Positions 1 to 10,967 of a DNA stretch of 64,000 nucleotides are shown here, piece after piece (within the stretch, counting starts at the first letter, position 1; each line of letters begins with the position of its first letter). The stretch covers positions 682,001 to 746,000 of the forward strand of contig RCTD01000010.1 in assembly GCA_014898415.1 (NCBI GenBank), read 5' to 3'. This stretch comes from Stromatinia cepivora (lineage: Eukaryota > Ascomycota > Leotiomycetes > Helotiales > Sclerotiniaceae). The position numbers and the translations under genes were made by a program. The notes beneath the pieces were generated by a model. The model made no database searches. It was not told where the DNA came from and was given only the letters and a program-made list of their open reading frames with translations.

Positions 1-2469
1 TCATAGCACGTCTTCGCCTCCTTCAAGCCTGTCGTAAGCACCCAACTGAGATATATCTGGAGTTCAGTAGAATTAATTGATCCTTCAATGTCATGCAAAA
101 TTTACTGCATGCTATTCAGGCTCACTCACTCATCCTCATCCCATCATCCTTTTCGGGCGAACGATTCAACTAAGGCATTTCTCCGCTTGAAGTACTCCCG
201 CCACCATCACAATCCATAGATAAATATACACGGCTAACAAACCTTCAAGTAGGTAGATAAGAGATATGATTCGGCACATTCTGTTATAGCACAGCTTGTC
301 TCGAATATATTCAAACGTTCAGCTCCCAGTCATAACGAACAGTTGGTTTCGACACGGTTCGTACACACACCTCGCTTCCCCGCCTCCTTACAACCTTCCC
401 ATTTTGGAAGCAATGTACAATCCTAAATCAGAAGCAGGTAAATGTCAATGTTTCCCACCTTTTCCTATCGCAATCTATCATCCGATATTACTTGCCCGTT
501 CATTTTGGTCTCATTCTATCTATCATCTAATGTTGTATGTGATTACTCACCTCAATATTTGTATCTTAATCATTCGTCTCATCTTACAGCAACCTTACTT
601 GCTTCTACTCAACGCCCCACTACTGTGACTATTGAAACATAGAGCTACCTAGCTATAGAAGTATTTAGCCATACAATGTTAGAGGAGATCCTACTACTGG
701 ACTATCAGCTGTATGCGGGGTCCTCGTACCATCCCCCTCCTCACCAAATCATCGCGATTTAGATAAATCGACATAAAATACACAAGAAGTTTTTCTGGAT
801 AGGTTGTAGCGCTAGAATTTCTCAAGATCACGCTCTATTCTTTCATAGAAAAATAGCAAAAGCATAAATAATGTTATTACCATTAAATCTAAACGAAACC
901 GGAGAAGCAAAAGCCCCTTCCCTTACGAACTTCCCTACGTTCTGCATCATCTGAAACGTGCATTGCGCGATCTCCGGGAAAATTGAAAGAGGCATAGCCT
1001 AGACCAAAATCTTTGGGCTTCGGTGTTTTTTTCTGGGGTGCAAATAAGAGATGGATTGAATCCCATGTAGCTTATTGAGGGAGGGGTGTGGGAATTGTTA
1101 GTCTTGATCAAATACCTACTATAACTAACCAGACGACTGCAAAGACATATCGTAGCATTTCTTAAGACAGCAACTAGTGCTTTGAAAGTTGAGCGGGTTT
1201 GGGTAGTTATAGCCAGGACTAAGCAATCTGTAAGTGCGAGATGTTACTTATGGGCATTGGATATGGAAATTTGGGAGTAAGTTGATGACGGAGTGCAGAA
1301 TACGACAAAGATGATTATCATAGTTGCCACGGTGAAGAATTGACATATGAAGGGGCCCGAGATGTGCTGTATCTGTTCATTCAACAGACCGTTAGCGATT
1401 TTGTCCTTTTCGGGGGGGGGGGTTGATTGTCTCATAAATAATTTCAATGCCTCGACTATCTCGACGATTGAAAAGTAGTTCTGAGAGGAGGGATTTTTGA
1501 GGCGGGGTGGGGGTGAGGAATTCAAATTAAGATTATTCCTCCCATATACTATTTCAATGTCTAAAGTCTTCTCGAAAATTCGATTGTAGCAACATTCATG
1601 GCAAAGGAAGATGTTGAGATCCTGAAGTTCTCAGGGAGGAAAAAGTAAACGAGGACGAGGCAGGGGAACACAGGGACACTGGGTGTATAAAATATATGGT
1701 GCCAACCGGGCTTTTGGGACACGATACTGCCAATAACAAGACCCAGACTTGGAAATGTAGCTGGACTTGGGGTGGTCAGTAGAATCAAATTGATTGTGAA
1801 GAGCAAGAGAGGAAAAACTTCTACCCGAGAGAGATTATACCAAGACATTCACCTCGTCGGGTTTCAATTGCCATTTCGACAATTATTGCTAGTCCTAAGA
1901 GTGCACAAGCTTTCTCCGGTTTCAGAGACTGATCGAAAGAAGAATTCCGCACTCATATCTGATGACCCTGTACTCTGAGACATTCTCAATATCAACATTC
2001 CTACATATTTTTATTATATGCCCAACGATATATTGGCGAACAGAAAGATGCTTATCGAAAAAAGATACACCGACCGTCTTCCATTTCTATCGGCAAGCCC
2101 CAAGAAGATTGCCGCACCGATTGCCGATGCAAACATATAAACTGGACATGGTAAGGTTCATCAATTCGATATTGACTTGCAGCTGCTGGCCATTTGATTC
2201 ATTGAACGGCAGCAAAAAAAAAGCACATGAAGGCGATCAGAATGCCGTAGGTCCGATCCGAGAAACGATGGCTGGTCTCTGGACCTTGCTGAAGTTCTCT
2301 TACAGCTTGTCTGGTTCGCTAGCGTTCGTTTGAGAGAGATGTTCTGATGATGCATTGATAATATTGAGATTGAATGCGGGTTCTCACGAAAACTTAAATG
2401 TGTCACCGATGTAAGAGTTCTGGTCCGGACTCACCGCACACTAAACGAAATCACACCAAAATTGACGAT

Positions 2470-2860
2470 TTTTCAGCTTTTCAAACCCCTGTTATTTATA
2501 TGAAAACTTAAGATAATTCATTAAAATCTGTATTTATATAAAGATAATTATTCGAAATTTATTAAATATTAAATAAAATATTTTTATATATTTTTGTTTT
2601 GAAATTATATATATTCGAAATCAAAAAAGCAAAAAAATTCCAAAAAAATCGCTTATTTTGTATGGGAAAAACGTTACATGTCCGAAATTTCGAAAAATTT
2701 GAACTTTAAATTAGTATAACTTTTGAAAAAAAATTTCAAAAAATAAAAAATAAAATTTTTTATAATTCAATTGTATTTAATTATTATATTACGAAATTTC
2801 AGATATTTTTATTTAATATTGAAAAAGTTATTCGATATTTAATTTTATATGAGAAAACAT
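2470..2860. repeat. AT-rich patch, possible mutated repeat relic
   Basis: Composition drops abruptly to almost pure A/T with many short runs of A and T and with TTCGAAA/TTTCGAAA-like words. The flanks return to normal composition within a few tens of bases. In filamentous ascomycetes such sharply bounded AT-rich patches are often remnants of repeats altered by repeat-induced point mutation. No terminal repeats or coding remnant are visible, so the identity is unknown. Confidence 0.35.
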
Positions 2861-3560
2861 AGTTTTTGCAGGGATTCTCTCACGAATTCGAATGGTGTGC
2901 AGTGAGTAGATTCCAGAACTCTTACTAAGGAATGAAGAACATTGAGAAGGATCCAGCAGTAGATATGATGTAGACTTGGATTTGCATGTTGAAAGCTTGG
3001 CAAAAACATAAATGCAGGAGCAAAGTATAGCAAGTACAAAAAAGCCCCTTACATACATCTTTGAATCTTGCAAATATACTATATATAACGAGCAACACCC
3101 ACCAGGAATATCTGTAAGGCACCCCAAAAGCTGGCCGGAAAGTATCACGGGCCATTGGAAAGTATCCATTTACTTGGAATGTATATTTCCAGCCATCGGG
3201 GTAATCAATCTGGTAACCTGGCAAAAATACAATCTTGTAAGATTCTAGCAGTATGAACAATGCTGGAGCGCAACAATGTCAATCACGGGGCAGTGAAACG
3301 AGCCTCAACAAATGGAACGACAAAACCAGATTTTTGGATTGAGTCGAGTGATAAAGCGATCAGTACTCAGTGGGAGTTTGGAATAAGGGCTTGAACCCCA
3401 ACATACTGAATTGGCCTTATATGGTCTTGAACCATGCTCAAATACTCACTCAAGCCTTGAATAATAACCCAGGAAACCTTCAAAAGGTGAAAGGAAGCCC
3501 TCCAACAGACTAAGCCATGAGGCTTTCTTGTATCTGGGTTATACAAATGACGAGGGTGTC
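2860..3560 (-). pseudogene. Possible decayed coding region, family unknown
   Basis: On the minus strand protein-like text appears in neighbouring frames. One frame around 3120-3250 reads YKIVFLPGYQIDYPDGWKYT and continues into a hydrophobic segment. Another around 3370-3500 reads SEYLSMVQDHIRPIQYVGVQ before a stop. No single frame stays open and no splice model joins the pieces cleanly. This could be a decayed gene, a fast-evolving spliced gene or chance. I do not recognise the family. Confidence 0.2.
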
Positions 3561-4325
3561 AATTATAGTTGCATCACACTTTCATCATTTGAAAGGCATG
3601 TTCCAATGCAGTTCTCCAAAGAAAGCATGCGAGCATGGTAGTGAAGGTCGTATTGGTGGCCATGGTTCGAGATCGTGTCAGTATATACGCCAATGATACT
3701 GCCGCTACCAAAACCCAGATTCTGGCAGTAGTTGAAACGATCGCTTAAGCAGACTACTTGTGCGCATAAATCATCGTTGTCATGAAATGAAGACTTCAGT
3801 AATAGAAAATCCAGAAGAGACACAAAATGGATGATGATAAATTTCCGAATTCAGCCCCCATAATTCCACTAATCTAAATTGGATTAGTTTCACGTATTCA
3901 CTAATCTATAAAAGCTTTTTAACCGAGTTTACAATTTTGCAAATATTTGATTGGAGTTTTCTATTTTCCCCCCTGTCTCTCGTTCATTTGCTAAAGGGGC
4001 TGTGAAAAAGTCTGAGATGTTCTTTCTAACTTTCATAATTATGCTAATAAATAAACGGTAAGTGCAAGCAAAGACCTTGACAGCCGGAGGCATTGGCATC
4101 TTTTACTCATTGTTCTCGGTTTCGTGCTGCTGCGCAAAACGTTCCCGGCGCAACGCTATATCAAATTGTTGGTTCCTTTTTGTAGACTGTGTGATGAACA
4201 CATGTACGGAATTTCATTCAGTTCTTTCAGTCGCTGAGGTTTTACTTCGACACCTCATTTGCAGTCGTTAAATACGAGAGCACCACGGGACGAATGATTA
4301 GCATCATTTGGCAACCAAAGTGATC

Positions 4326-5420
4326 ATGGTAGCTCTCACTAGAAGAAATCCCGGAGTCTTGCTTCAACGATCGCTACCTTATGTTGTGATTTTGTTAGTC
4401 TTGAATTTTGTCTTTTACGGCCGTTCAAATATATCAGAGCTTCGTCTATTTTCCAAAACACCCAGTTCACGCCACAATGTATGTGAGGCGCAAGGTTGGC
4501 GTCCATATCGACATGCACCTGAAAGACCTCGGAAGGTCTACGATCTTTTCATGTTAAGTTCGGAGCTAGACTGGCTCGAGATCCGTCTCAACACTCTCGC
4601 AGACCATGTCGACTATTTTGTCATAGTCGAATCCAATATCACCTTTACCGGGCTTTCCAAACCTCTCCATTTTCTAGACAACCAGTCACGTTTTTCTCAA
4701 TTTTCTTCTAAGATAATCTATCATCTCCTTGAGAACCGGCCTTTTACTTCTCATCGAACATGGGACTATGAAGATCATCAACGAAATGCCATGTTCACAC
4801 AAGTCATTCCGCAACTCAACGGCGACCAAACTGCCAATCTAGGAGATGTGCTCATTGTCTCAGATATCGACGAGATTCCACGTCCCGAAACCCTCGATCT
4901 CTTGCGAACTTGTGATTTTAATAAGCGGCTCACACTTCGCAGTCGCTTCTACTATTACGGTTTCCAATTTCTCCATAAAGGTCCCGAGTGGCCTCACCCT
5001 CAAGCAACCATCTACGCCGGTCCTACAAAAACCATTCTCCCAGCTGATTTAAGAAATGGCGAAGGGGGATTCGGACCCGTTACCTATTTCCAAAAGCGAG
5101 ATTTGGCGAATGCTTCGTGGCATTGCTCATCTTGCTTTTCGATGATTTCGGAGACATTGAACAAGATGGCAAGCTTTTCGCATACAACTTTGAACCTTGA
5201 GGTATATAGGAATGAATCAAGGATAGTGGATAGAGTGAGAAAGGGGTTGGATTTGTGGGATAGGAAAGGGGAGGAGTATGAAATATTGATGGATAATAAT
5301 GATATCCCGGGATGGGTGGGCAATAATAGTGAGAAGTTTAGATATTTATTGAGAAGGGAGGGTAAAGATGCCGGGTTTGTGGATTATATCGCTGATGATG
5401 ACGTTGTTGAGGCGTCCTAA
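4326..5420 (+). CDS. Glycosyltransferase family 17 protein (beta-1,4-N-acetylglucosaminyltransferase-like)
   Basis: Intronless, 364 aa from the first ATG of the frame at 4326; a TTG 18 nt upstream keeps the frame open but is not a eukaryotic start. Residues about 17-33 form one hydrophobic signal anchor (LPYVVILLVLNFVFYG), as in type II Golgi glycosyltransferases. The luminal part carries the GT17 pattern: VYDLFMLSSELDWLEIRLN at about 70, then VDYFVIVES, and an acidic SDIDEIPRP motif near residue 180 that would be the DxD-type metal/nucleotide-sugar site. GT17 enzymes transfer GlcNAc to the mannose core of N-glycans in animals; the fungal acceptor is not established. The last 60 residues are charged and probably peripheral. 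The gene is convergent with the PP2C gene, 409 bp apart. Family assignment is strong, exact reaction inferred. Confidence 0.85.
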   Translation: MVALTRRNPGVLLQRSLPYVVILLVLNFVFYGRSNISELRLFSKTPSSRHNVCEAQGWRPYRHAPERPRKVYDLFMLSSELDWLEIRLNTLADHVDYFVIVESNITFTGLSKPLHFLDNQSRFSQFSSKIIYHLLENRPFTSHRTWDYEDHQRNAMFTQVIPQLNGDQTANLGDVLIVSDIDEIPRPETLDLLRTCDFNKRLTLRSRFYYYGFQFLHKGPEWPHPQATIYAGPTKTILPADLRNGEGGFGPVTYFQKRDLANASWHCSSCFSMISETLNKMASFSHTTLNLEVYRNESRIVDRVRKGLDLWDRKGEEYEILMDNNDIPGWVGNNSEKFRYLLRREGKDAGFVDYIADDDVVEAS

Positions 5421-5829
5421 CACAAATCTCAATTAGATCGGAAAAGATGTATAAGGCTTCTATGCCCAATAGATGGATATATGTACAATGCAATCGGCCT
5501 GATTGGAATCTTCATACATCGATAGATTTCGATAGTAGTAATTCTGTTACTCCGTTCATGTCTATTGCTCACACTTCGAGTTGAGATGGATTCAATGAAT
5601 TTCGCATATACACAATCGCTGAATGAATAATTACACGCTGCGTAGCATTCTACAATCTAAATGACCGCTTTCATGATGTCCGCCCGCCCGCCTCCATGCC
5701 AGAGGTATACATTAAACACAATTCTTGCCGCCCACCCTCTATTGATTCTTATGATAGTGCCACCATCATATAATACAATACTTTGTTCTAAAAGATAGTC
5801 TTCCTTCTCTTATCACCCCAGTCTTGCGC

Positions 5830-7077
5830 TCATTTCCCCTCCTCTACCGCCACCACAACAACCACACAAATATCATCTGACTTCCCACCAGTCCATTTCT
5901 CATCCGGATATCTCCTCTGAACCTCCCTTGCAAATGGGCCATCCCTCCTCAAGCTAAGACTTGCCGCCTTAGCTTCCCCGGCAATATCCACCGCCAAGGA
6001 GCTCTGCAAACTTAGCATACCCTTATCTTCCCCCTCCGCACCGCCTTCTTCTATTGATTCTCCAAGCTTCTCCCCCACCCCAGTTCCCTTGTCTTCGACT
6101 CCGTTGACCCAAGCCCCCTCATATCTCATCCTCTTACTCACAATCCTAAGAACATCCCCTCCACTCAAATTATCCCAAACCCCATCAGTAGCGAACACAA
6201 CAACATCCCCGTGCTTCAATTCCTTACTCATAACTTCCGCATCCCTCGGCAAATCCATCAATTGCTCTCCCCCAAATTTCGCCGCCTGTCTCATAACCGC
6301 CTCTGGCACTAAACTTAATTGATACGGTGTATTAAACGCATGTGTCTGGAATTCCGATGCCGAATGCACAGCCCCTGACCTCAATTGTATATATCCACTA
6401 TCTCCCAAATTTGCAACTTCCATATTCCCCCCAGAATTGAAGATTCCCACAACAGCCGTACTTCCCCCCGCACGCACTTTGCGCGAAGCACAAATTAAAT
6501 CATAACCCTTCTGCATAAGCCTTCTCGCAGATATAGGAACTTTGTCTATTGTATTCGATACCGAAGCCGTATGCGCCATGTACTCGCAGAAACCGTGTGA
6601 GAAATCACTAGGATCGACACCGGAGTCAATCCAGCCCCCTACCCCATCTGCGATTCCAAGAGCAATGTCCGAGGTGTTGGATATGGGCGCCACGAAGAAT
6701 GCATCTTGGCCAGAAGCGGGCCTGCGGTCGACTGGTTTGAGGGGTACGGGAATGGGATTGTAGGGGTTGAAAGGGGCAAGGTTTTTGGTGGGAGAGTAAC
6801 GATTTTCTTTGGCGCAGTAAGAGGCTGAGATACCGTATGTAAATTTAGGGGATGAGGAGGTGCGTCGAGTTGTTGAGAAGAGTCGTATGGGTATTTGGTA
6901 GTTATGCGACGGCCTGGAGAGGGAGCGCTTGAGAGGAGAGGACGCTATTGATATTGAGGATTTGTGTGGTCGCAGGTGAGTAGCGACGGTGCTCGACACT
7001 CCAAACTCTCTGCCTAGCCTCCAGAAAGCCCCGGAAGTGTTTGCTCTAGTAACAATCCCACCGGCGAGACTTGCCAT
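5830..7077 (-). CDS. PTC7: Mitochondrial PP2C-type protein phosphatase, Ptc7/Azr1 family
   Basis: Single exon, 415 aa starting at ATG 7077; the frame is open 22 codons further upstream but only from a TTG. The N-terminus is basic, rich in Ser/Thr/Arg and poor in acidic residues, fitting a mitochondrial presequence. PP2C landmarks follow in order: DAFFVAPI, then GIADGVGGW with the metal-binding Asp, RAGGSTAVVG, VANLGDSGY, VVFATDGVWDNLS with another metal-binding Asp, and near the C-terminus KSDDICVVVVV. Ptc7 proteins dephosphorylate mitochondrial substrates; in yeast these include coenzyme Q biosynthesis factor Coq7. An acidic, Gly/Glu-rich insert of about 50 residues sits before the last PP2C segment. 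Its promoter is the 547 bp between it and the TFIIF beta stop codon, both genes running leftward. Confidence 0.88.
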   Translation of the reverse strand: MASLAGGIVTRANTSGAFWRLGREFGVSSTVATHLRPHKSSISIASSPLKRSLSRPSHNYQIPIRLFSTTRRTSSSPKFTYGISASYCAKENRYSPTKNLAPFNPYNPIPVPLKPVDRRPASGQDAFFVAPISNTSDIALGIADGVGGWIDSGVDPSDFSHGFCEYMAHTASVSNTIDKVPISARRLMQKGYDLICASRKVRAGGSTAVVGIFNSGGNMEVANLGDSGYIQLRSGAVHSASEFQTHAFNTPYQLSLVPEAVMRQAAKFGGEQLMDLPRDAEVMSKELKHGDVVVFATDGVWDNLSGGDVLRIVSKRMRYEGAWVNGVEDKGTGVGEKLGESIEEGGAEGEDKGMLSLQSSLAVDIAGEAKAASLSLRRDGPFAREVQRRYPDEKWTGGKSDDICVVVVVAVEEGK

Positions 7078-7624
7078 TTTTGAAGTTCTTAGTTGTAGAA
7101 GTGGAGATGGATGCCAGGCAAAAAGACGAAATGCAAAAGCCAATGGCTTGCAATCTGGCAGATCAAAGAAAAGTACTAGCCTCTACCAGCATACTTTCTC
7201 AATTGAATGGTAAAAAAGTTTGGGATGTCAATATGTAAATGTTTAAATGGAAGAATATGGTAAGTAGATGGATATTGCTACAAATTTATTATTGAATTAG
7301 AAGTTCGTCATTGAGCGCCAGCGCCACATCGGATATCCGAAGCAATACCTCCGACATAATCCCCCATCATATATGTACTTGGAACAAAAGTTACTCGCAG
7401 GGCTTGCTTTATTATAATGATATGTTACAACTCAATTTGAGATTTCTGCTCACAAGTGAGTTCCCCAGTTAACCAACGCAGATCCTCGTGGGACAACTAA
7501 TATGTGACTGCAACGCCATGCCATTATGCTTTCCACCAGCCTGATCATGTGAAAAACACCGCCATTATGCAACCTCGCCCCTCAAAAACGCCGTAGAATA
7601 CATACCATAAAGCCAGTCACAAGA
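7078..7624. promoter_or_regulatory. Spacer: PTC7-like promoter region and TFG2 3' end
   Basis: This 547-bp gap lies upstream of the phosphatase ATG and downstream of the TFIIF beta stop, both on the minus strand. I see no coding signal. It should hold the phosphatase promoter and 5' UTR and the TFIIF beta polyadenylation site, but no individual element can be named. Confidence 0.4.
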
Positions 7625-8875
7625 TTAGACGTCTTCAAACTTGACATCTTCATCGTCATCTTCGTCATCATCGCCAAGATCTGTGTCTTCACCAGGTGCA
7701 ATAGCATCGCCAGCACCCTCATAGTTGTTAAGTTTGTTCTCGGGCTTCAATGACCATTGTGTTGCGAACCGACCAGTCTTCGCCAAGAACGCTATTTTCT
7801 CGAGAGTTTCACGAAGATATGCCTCCGGCTGCTGGAGCTCGGCACGAAGTGCTTTCATGGACCAATAGTTATACCTACGGAAACAGTCGAAGATCCTATC
7901 GAGAAGCTCGTTTTCTGGCATACGAGCGGCCTTGGTAAGTTGTGTCTTACTGCCAGTAGCTGGATTCTTGGTTTTCTGTTCGGGTCAGTGTAAGTATCGC
8001 AAGGAAATGTAAGTACGAATCATAAGTCTTACAATGAAGCTCCTATAAGCATCTGAGGCCTTGATAGTACCAGGCTGAATGAAACCTTGGCCCACATCGA
8101 GATCCTCATTGAGAAATTTCGTGCCCACTTTGGGCTTCATAGCTTCCAAAGTCCTAATAGCTAGAAGACGGTCTGATTCTTCATTTTGTACGGCAATACA
8201 ACTCAATTCATGGACAACCCTACCGGCAAGAGTTGTTCTCTCTAATTGAATCATGTTAGTGATGCCGAATCAAAAGTATTATGTCAACGTACTTGGAATT
8301 GCCTTCCGAAATTGAGGTTGAAATTTCCTGTTAGGGTCCCATGGCTGTTTATTTGCCGGCTTCTCAATCTTTCCACGGGTGAGTCTTGCTGGCATATTTG
8401 CAGTCTCCAAGGCGAACTTTTGTCTTGATTTCGATTTGAATCCTGGCAGATCTTGCTCTGAAAAAATGAAAGTATTCTTGACATTCTGATTGGTAATATC
8501 AAGATTGTATTCCTTGGGGACAGTCTGGTGCTGTGCAAGATTGGAATTTAGTAACATGGAATAGGAGTCCTACAGCTCAAGTTAGATAATTTCCTAAATG
8601 TGAAAAGCATTCTTCCGCACCTTAATAGTGCCATCTGGCATCCTCTCTCGGCAATTGCGAATGGTACCAATCTGTATTTCCTCATCCAAATCTTCACCTA
8701 GTCCCTCCCATGCATCCCAGACGTATTTAGGTACACGGCCTAACCACAACTTTTGAAATGCCGGATCTTCGTTGATCGCCATATCTCCAGCATCTTCATA
8801 TATATCATCATCTTCCATGAATCTAGGCGATGCGACAGCCGCCTCCGGATCTGGCTTGATGATTGCGTCTGCCAT
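7625..8875 (-). CDS. TFG2: Transcription initiation factor TFIIF beta subunit (RAP30)
   Basis: Four exons on the minus strand: 8621-8875, 8293-8569, 8033-8241 and 7625-7975; introns of 51, 51 and 57 nt; 363 aa, sum divisible by three. The first exon carries the TFIIF beta entry FQKLWLGRVPKYVWDAWEGL. The middle has RTTLAGRVVHELSC. The last exon holds the RAP30 winged-helix region with LLDRIFDCFRRYNYWSMKAL, ending in a very acidic tail (DDDEDDDEDVKFEDV), as usual for fungal members. TFIIF beta stabilises RNA polymerase II at promoters together with TFIIF alpha. The family's usual size is about 350-400 residues, so this looks complete. It is divergent from the CCCH gene with 405 bp between start codons. 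Confidence 0.92.
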
Positions 8876-9280
8876 TTTGTGTGTATGTATTGATTGTCAA
8901 AATGGGAATAGGAAGTTTGTCTTTGCTGAAAACTCTAGGATGCCCTATAGGTCTTAAGTAACTGGTTTGTGGTTGCTGGGAAGAACAAATGCTGGCGCAA
9001 CCATTCTTTGTTGGTTTGTCTCTCAATAGAATAGCGATAATATTGAAAGTCACAGCCTTGTCGGATAATTAAGCCTGACTGCCGCTAGTGGCGCTAGTGA
9101 CTGCTGACAAATATTGTACTGCAACTCTATCCTATTCCATTACAACTTCATTGCAAGATTTCTTCATGAACAAACAAACACCTATTTTCGACAATTTAAT
9201 CCTTGTGATATAACATAAGATCAGGGTCTAGACAATAGACAAGACAGCATTCATATACTAACAACTAGGAATTCTCAACT
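8876..9280. promoter_or_regulatory. Divergent promoter region between TFG2 and the CCCH gene
   Basis: A 405-bp interval separates two start codons pointing away from each other, so it must hold both promoters or one shared promoter. A GC-richer cluster with CCGCTAGTGGCGCTAGTGAC lies at about 9082-9101 and contains the tandem word GCTAGTG. No core promoter element can be assigned with certainty. Confidence 0.5.
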
Positions 9281-10967
9281 ATGGCTTCAGAAGACCAGGC
9301 CATCCTAGAACGGATCAGTCGCATAGCTGGTAGGATGCCCATAACCATTAATGTTCTTTGTTGGCTTGCCTAATATACCAACATATAGGTCAAATCAATC
9401 AACATAAAAACCACCAGTCAATAGACCAGTATAACCAAGCACATTCCTCTTCATCCACAAACAGTTACCATCCACAACCAAGCAATCGAGGAGGCCATGG
9501 AGCTTATGCATATCACCCTTATGCAAACAATGGCTGGAGAGGTAGTCGAGGTGGCCATAGAGGTGCATACTCAGCCAGAGGATATCGAGGTGGGCGAGGA
9601 GGCGGGGTTGGAATTGTGCGGCATCGCACCCTTGTTTTAAATGGCGGTACTTCTGCCCCACCATCACAACCGGATTCATCGAACGTAACTCCCTCTGCAG
9701 TTGAGAACGAGCGATCTTCCTCTGCTGGTTACATCACCAAAACTGACCGCCATCTCCAGCTGATCAATAAATCATATTTTGAGAAGGATAGTCAAACTCG
9801 AGTCAAAGCCATCGAGGAAACCAGAAGACAAAAACTGAAGCAAAGAGATGACAGGGAGAAGTTGAAGCTCAGCAGACACTTGCAGCATCTAGGTGCAAGT
9901 TTTGGGTCTTTCAAAATGCAACCTACAGGAACAAGCAATTATGAGGTTACTGTCAATGGAATCCGATTTATGGTCACAAAGAATGGTAGCAAACTTGTCA
10001 AAGCCTCCGGTGAGAATTCAACATCCATAGCAAGCCACAGGGTGGTGTCGCTGTTTGTTCCATGCTCACTTAGGTTCAGGTGACCTCACTTCCGCCAATG
10101 CTACGCCCAAGACTGCTTTAATTGGAGGTGTCAAATTTTATAGAAGCAAAAACGGAAACATGTATCGCGAAGGGATAATCAAAGCCACTAGGTATGGCTT
10201 CATAACATGGGGTCCCCGAATTGTATTTCTTGTGTTAAATTGCTGACTTGATCGAAGGAAACACGGGGTCGTCAAGATCAACGAGCCGTGTAAATCATTT
10301 ACCACCACGGGTACCGCTTTTCTTCCCATATTTCGAATCTTTCATCTATCTTGAGGCGTTGGAGGAGGAGCGGTCTGGGTTTCAGCTAACCACATCTTGT
10401 TCAGGTACTTGTAACAAAGGTCCTAAGTGCCGATATATTCATGACCCTTCAAAAGTTGGAGTATGTAAAACTTTCCTTCTCAAAGGTGAATGTCCTAATG
10501 GAGATTCTTGCGACCTATCCCACGACCTTACCCCCGAAAGAACACCGAATTGCTTGCATTTTGCCAAGGGCAATTGTTCGAACCCGGATTGTCGTTACAC
10601 CCACGTTCGTGTTTCGCCGACAGCATTGGTTTGCCATTCCTTTGGAATATATGGATATTGCGATAAGGGAACTACTTGCACAGAGCGACATATTCACGAG
10701 TGCCCGGATTTCAGCAACACAGGTACCTGCACTACGAAAGGATGCAAACTTCCCCACCGCATCAAAGCTAGTGTTATTCGTAGGAATGCAGCTGCTGGCG
10801 ATTCCTCTCCAGGTGATCAATCGAGTGATGTTTCAAGCGATGAAGAAGATGAGATAGGCAGCGATGACGTGGATTCAGATGTCATCGATGAGGAATTCTT
10901 CGGCGATGAAGATGGGGAAATGGAACCTGGAATTCTTGCACAGCAGGATTATGTGCAATTTTCCTAA
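9281..10967 (+). CDS. Five-finger CCCH zinc-finger protein (ZC3H3/Red5-like)
   Basis: Five exons: 9281-9329, 9389-10009, 10080-10191, 10258-10310 and 10405-10967; 465 aa in one frame. The N-terminal half is low-complexity with an RGG-rich stretch (RGSRGGHRGAYSARGYRGGR), typical of RNA binding. A coiled, Lys/Arg-rich segment follows near the NKSYFEKDSQTRVKAIEETR region. The C-terminal half has five consecutive CCCH fingers, most of them C-x8-C-x5-C-x3-H, beginning with CKSFTTTGTCNKGPKC and ending with CPDFSNTGTCTTKGCKLPH. An acidic tail ends the protein. Five tandem CCCH fingers resemble human ZC3H3 and fission yeast Red5, which act in nuclear mRNA polyadenylation and surveillance; CPSF30 is an alternative but is shorter and lacks the long N-terminus. 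The first exon codes for only 16 residues. Confidence 0.85.

Larger units (their letters stand above)
1..4325. other. Left-edge region without a secure gene
   Basis: No ORF here resembles a known family and no convincing spliced model was found. It holds short random-looking ORFs, a strongly AT-rich patch at about 2470-2860, and a stretch on the minus strand at about 2860-3560 with protein-like fragments in more than one frame (listed separately). The last few hundred bases are the presumed promoter of the downstream glycosyltransferase gene. Confidence 0.6.

Noticed and set aside
4308..4325. Start of the GT17 protein at 4308
   Set aside because: The codon is TTG; the first ATG in frame is at 4326.
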